This document shows, piece after piece, positions 61,236-64,000 of a DNA stretch of 64,000 nucleotides (the stretch's first letter is position 1; every line of letters starts with the position of its first letter). The translations under genes and the position numbers were made by a program. The notes beneath the pieces were generated by a model. The model saw only the letters and a program-made list of their open reading frames with translations. It did not search any database and was not told the DNA's origin. This DNA is from Bradyrhizobium sp. 195 (GTDB lineage Bacteria; Pseudomonadota; Alphaproteobacteria; Rhizobiales; Xanthobacteraceae). The stretch lies in contig NZ_CP082161.1 of NCBI RefSeq assembly GCF_023101665.1, positions 4,464,001-4,528,000 on the forward strand, in the 5' to 3' direction.

Positions 61236-63236
61236 ATGCTCGATACCGCCAAAGCCAAACCGCAAGCGCAAGCTGCCGCACCATATCCGCTCGACCCGCT
61301 GACTGCCGCGGAGATCACGGCCGCCTGCACGATGGTACGCGCCGCTGTGGCTTCACCCGAGAACTGCCGCTTCCCGACGGTGCGGCTGGAGGAGCCTACC
61401 AAGCAGGAGCTGGCCGCGGGCGGAGCACGGCTTCCGCGCCGCGCCTTCGTGATGACGCTGGATGTCGTCACCGGGGAAGCGATCGAGCACATCGTCGATC
61501 TCGGCCGCGGCGAGATCGTTGATCGCAAACTCGTCCCCAACCGCGAGGCGCCCTATGGGCAGCCGCCGGTGATGCTGGAAGAGTTCTTCAAATGCGAGGC
61601 CGTGGTGAAGGCCGATCCCGGCTGGCGTGCGGCGATGCAGCGGCGCGGGCTCAGCGACAAGGACATCGAGCTGGTTCAGGTCGACCCGTTCTCCTCGGGC
61701 TTCTTCGACAACGAGTTCGAGCGCGGCGCCCGCATCGTGCGCGCCGTCAGCTATTTCCGCGAGCACCTCCAGGACAACGGCTACGCCCATCCGATCGAGG
61801 GCGTTGTCGCGGTCGTCGATCTGATCGGCGGCAAGGTCATCGACCTCACCGACGAGGATCCGATCGTGCCGATCCCGCGCAAGAAGCGAAACTACGGCGC
61901 GCATGAGGTCACGGACCCGCGCACCGACCTCAAGCCGCTGCACATCGAACAGCCCGAGGGCGCGAGCTTTCGCGTCGATGGCTGGAAGGTCGACTGGCAG
62001 AAATGGAGCTTTCGCGTCGGCTTCACGCCTCGCGAGGGCCTCGTGCTGCATCAGCTCGCCTACCAGGACGGCGCACGCAAGCGCTCGCTGATTCATCGCG
62101 CCAGCGTCACCGAGATGGTGGTGCCTTACGCCGACCCGACCGCCAATCATTTCTGGAAGTCGGCGTTCGATGCCGGCGAATACGGCCTCGGCATGCTCGC
62201 CAACGCGCTCGAACTCGGCTGCGACTGCCTCGGCAACATCCACTATTTCGATGTGCCGGCTGCCGACAGCAGGGGCGAGCCCTTCGTCATGCAGAACGCC
62301 ATCTGCATGCATGAAGAAGACTACGGAATTGCCTGGAAGCACTATGAATTCCGCAACGGCCTGTTCGAGGTTCGCCGGTCCCGGCGGCTCGTGATCTCGT
62401 TTTTCGCAACCGTCGGCAATTACGACTACGGCTTCTACTGGTATCTCTACCAGGACGGCACGATCCAGCTCGAGACCAAGCTCACCGGCATCATCCAGAC
62501 CGCCGCCGTGCAGCCGGGCCAGACATACAAATGGGGCGGCATGGTCGACGACAATCTGGGCGGACCGACGCATCAGCACTTCTTCAACGCGCGCCTGCAC
62601 ATGGACCTCGACGGCGGCGGCAATACCGTCACCGAGCACGACTTCGTGCCGCGGCCTTGGGGCCACGACAATCCGCACGGCAACGTGTTCGACACCACCA
62701 CGCGCGTTCTGTCGCGCGAGCGCGATGCAGCGGCGATCGCCAACGGCGAGACCGGCCGGTTCTGGAAGATCAGCAATCCCAACGAGACCAGTTCGGTCGG
62801 CAATGCTCCCGCCTACAAGCTTGTCGTCAATCCGAGCCCGCTGATGCTGGCGCAGGAGGGCAGCTATGTGCGCAGGCGCGGCGGCTTTGCCACGAAGCAC
62901 GTCTGGGTGACCGCGTTCGACCCGAGCGAAAAATACGCCAGCGGCGATTATCCCAACGTCCATGCGGGCGGCGACGGCCTGCCGCGCTATGCCGCGCTGA
63001 ACCGAAACATCGAGAATGCCGACATCGTGGTGTGGCACTCGTTCGGCCACACCCATGTCTGCAAGCCCGAGGACTTTCCGGTCATGCCGGTCGAATATAC
63101 CGGCTTCATGCTGAAGCCAACCGGCTTCTTTGCGGCCAATGCGGCCGGCGATATTCCGCCGGACCGCAACAGCCGCAGCGTGCTGGCAGGCGAAAAGGGC
63201 GCGTCCGCAACTTGTTGTCACGCGAACCCAGGGTAA
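61236..63236 (+). CDS. copper amine oxidase (TPQ)
   Basis: 666 residues, a primary-amine oxidase that turns amines into aldehydes, ammonia and H2O2. The cofactor motif T-x-x-N-Y-D is TVGNYDYG with Tyr396 the TPQ precursor; the catalytic base is the Asp in SAFDAGEYGLG; copper ligands are the His pair His446/His448 (THQHFF) and the downstream WHSFGHTHV. No signal peptide is evident, so it may be cytoplasmic, unlike E. coli TynA. Extra cysteines end the chain (ATCCHANPG). Confidence 0.93.
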   Translation: MLDTAKAKPQAQAAAPYPLDPLTAAEITAACTMVRAAVASPENCRFPTVRLEEPTKQELAAGGARLPRRAFVMTLDVVTGEAIEHIVDLGRGEIVDRKLVPNREAPYGQPPVMLEEFFKCEAVVKADPGWRAAMQRRGLSDKDIELVQVDPFSSGFFDNEFERGARIVRAVSYFREHLQDNGYAHPIEGVVAVVDLIGGKVIDLTDEDPIVPIPRKKRNYGAHEVTDPRTDLKPLHIEQPEGASFRVDGWKVDWQKWSFRVGFTPREGLVLHQLAYQDGARKRSLIHRASVTEMVVPYADPTANHFWKSAFDAGEYGLGMLANALELGCDCLGNIHYFDVPAADSRGEPFVMQNAICMHEEDYGIAWKHYEFRNGLFEVRRSRRLVISFFATVGNYDYGFYWYLYQDGTIQLETKLTGIIQTAAVQPGQTYKWGGMVDDNLGGPTHQHFFNARLHMDLDGGGNTVTEHDFVPRPWGHDNPHGNVFDTTTRVLSRERDAAAIANGETGRFWKISNPNETSSVGNAPAYKLVVNPSPLMLAQEGSYVRRRGGFATKHVWVTAFDPSEKYASGDYPNVHAGGDGLPRYAALNRNIENADIVVWHSFGHTHVCKPEDFPVMPVEYTGFMLKPTGFFAANAAGDIPPDRNSRSVLAGEKGASATCCHANPG

Positions 63237-63515
63237 CGTCCAACAGCTCGTGCCTTCGGTCTCGGTCGCAACCCTGATAGGCGATGCAGCCATTGCATGC
63301 GGTATCCGGGACAGACCGCCGAACTTCAGTCTGGAAATATTCCAATTCTAAGAAAGCGGCCTCGCAGCACGGATGAGCGCATTCGTCGCACGTGCTGCGC
63401 ACGTGTCTGGAGAGATTCTAACGCTGTTCCTATCGCGCTCCAAAACCGCCTGCGTTAGGGCGGGCCATCAAAAATGATACCGGCAAAGCCGGCAGTGCGC
63501 GGGGCCTCGCAAGAC

Positions 63516-64000
63516 GTGACCGACTTTCAACTTTCTTCGCGTGAGGACACGCCTCGTCGACAGATCCAGATGCTCTTCCTCGGGGCGGTCAGCACATTCG
63601 CCGTCGTTATTCCCTTCGGTTCCGTGGAGGCCCAGACGCAGATTCCCGCTGTCACCGTCGATGCGCCAGCCCAGCGCGCCCGTCCTGCAGCGATCGCTCC
63701 GTCGCGAAGGGCGGCGACACGGACCTCGCGCGCCAATCGTCGCTCTCCCGCGCAGCAGGCCGCATCAGCCCAGTCGGCCGCATCGGACGGCGCCGCGGGC
63801 GAACGCGCCAATGGTCCGGTGCGCGGCTTCGTCGCCACAAGGAGCGGCACCGCGACCAAGACGGATACGCCGCTGATCGAAACGCCGCAGTCGGTGTCCG
63901 TCGTCACCACCGACCAGGTCAGGAACCAGGGTGCGGTCTCGATCGGCGAGGCACTGCGCTACACCGCCGGGGTCAGCGGTGACGTCAATGGCGGTTCTGA
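63516..64000 (+). CDS. TonB-dependent siderophore receptor (partial)
   Basis: The frame runs off the right edge, 161 codons visible. GTG 63516 is preferred because two Arg (TPRRQIQ) then precede the hydrophobic signal core LFLGAVSTFAVVIPFG and a cut after VEA; ATG 63570 is the alternative. A ~75-residue Arg/Ala/Pro spacer leads to the plug domain: TKTDTPLIETPQSVSVVTTD, VRNQGAVSIGEALRYTAGVS. Outer-membrane importer of ferric siderophores. No Fur or Irr (ICE) box was found upstream. The 279-bp gap before it holds no gene I can defend. Confidence 0.85.
   Translation, partial: MTDFQLSSREDTPRRQIQMLFLGAVSTFAVVIPFGSVEAQTQIPAVTVDAPAQRARPAAIAPSRRAATRTSRANRRSPAQQAASAQSAASDGAAGERANGPVRGFVATRSGTATKTDTPLIETPQSVSVVTTDQVRNQGAVSIGEALRYTAGVSGDVNGGS

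Noticed and set aside
63106..63402. 98-codon Cys-rich minus-strand frame (starts MRSTCDECAHPCC) over the amine oxidase 3' end
   Set aside because: The cysteine pattern is tempting, but it overlaps the oxidase gene by 130 bp and has no ribosome site that I can see. Left open rather than called.
63330..63420. ATTCTAAG/GATTCTAAC elements before the TonB receptor as Irr (ICE) boxes
   Set aside because: They lack the inverted TTTAGAA-N3-TTCTAAA structure.

Overview
The window is GC-rich chromosomal DNA from an alphaproteobacterium, most likely Bradyrhizobium or a close relative (Nitrobacteraceae). Grounds: the nifR3/dusB-ntrB-ntrC-ntrY-ntrX-hfq-hflX-mazG order, a fused ispDF gene, a PopZ-type DUF2497 protein next to valS, a NodT-type RND system, and several families of imperfect-palindrome repeats common in these genomes. 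This assignment is inferred from gene content; no search was run.

Layout. 1-1220: 3' end of a SPINDLY-type O-GlcNAc transferase, convergent with cysK. 3-12.2 kb: a four-gene tripartite efflux operon with two RND pumps. 12.2-14.7 kb: a DTW-domain tRNA-modification protein and a Wzm/Wzt-type polysaccharide exporter, then tRNA-Cys and small genes. 16.6-20.1 kb: a three-gene membrane-stress operon encoding a PspA-like protein with an unusual N-terminal domain, a YqiJ-like OB-fold membrane protein and a YqiK-like flotillin. 20.3-30.1 kb: a small secreted protein, tRNA-Asn, pcm, tolC, popZ, valS, a 3-methyladenine glycosylase, lipA and a RatA/COQ10 protein. 30.2-35.4 kb (minus strand): a six-gene B-type (ba3-like) cytochrome c oxidase operon with three multiheme cytochromes c, then mscS. 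37.2-49.2 kb: cinA, ispDF, the nitrogen-regulation block (dusB-ntrB-ntrC, ntrY-ntrX), hfq and hflX. 49.3-52.2 kb: a GNAT acetyltransferase, mazG (5' end duplicated around an orphan gene) and queC. 52.4-56.6 kb: cobalt-type nitrile hydratase, an enoyl-CoA hydratase and a DASS anion transporter. 56.8-63.2 kb: metN-metI, an AraC regulator divergent from a NylB-like serine hydrolase, and a copper amine oxidase. The window ends inside a TonB-dependent receptor gene.

Most notable: the first gene of the PspA-YqiJ-YqiK operon (16606-17760) appears to join an N-terminal domain resembling the wedge/REC half of TnpB (IS200/IS605 nuclease, no RuvC domain) to a PspA/IM30 coiled coil. A perfect Shine-Dalgarno sequence and an in-frame ATG lie exactly at the junction, so PspA alone may also be made. 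A near-perfect NtrC-type palindrome (GCAC-N7-GTGC) sits just before the operon, and the same box geometry occurs just before dusB-ntrBC. Other points of interest are an 81-bp divergent duplication of the mazG 5' end flanking an orphan gene, a likely frame break at the Wzm N-terminus, and the respiratory island set into an otherwise housekeeping gene order.
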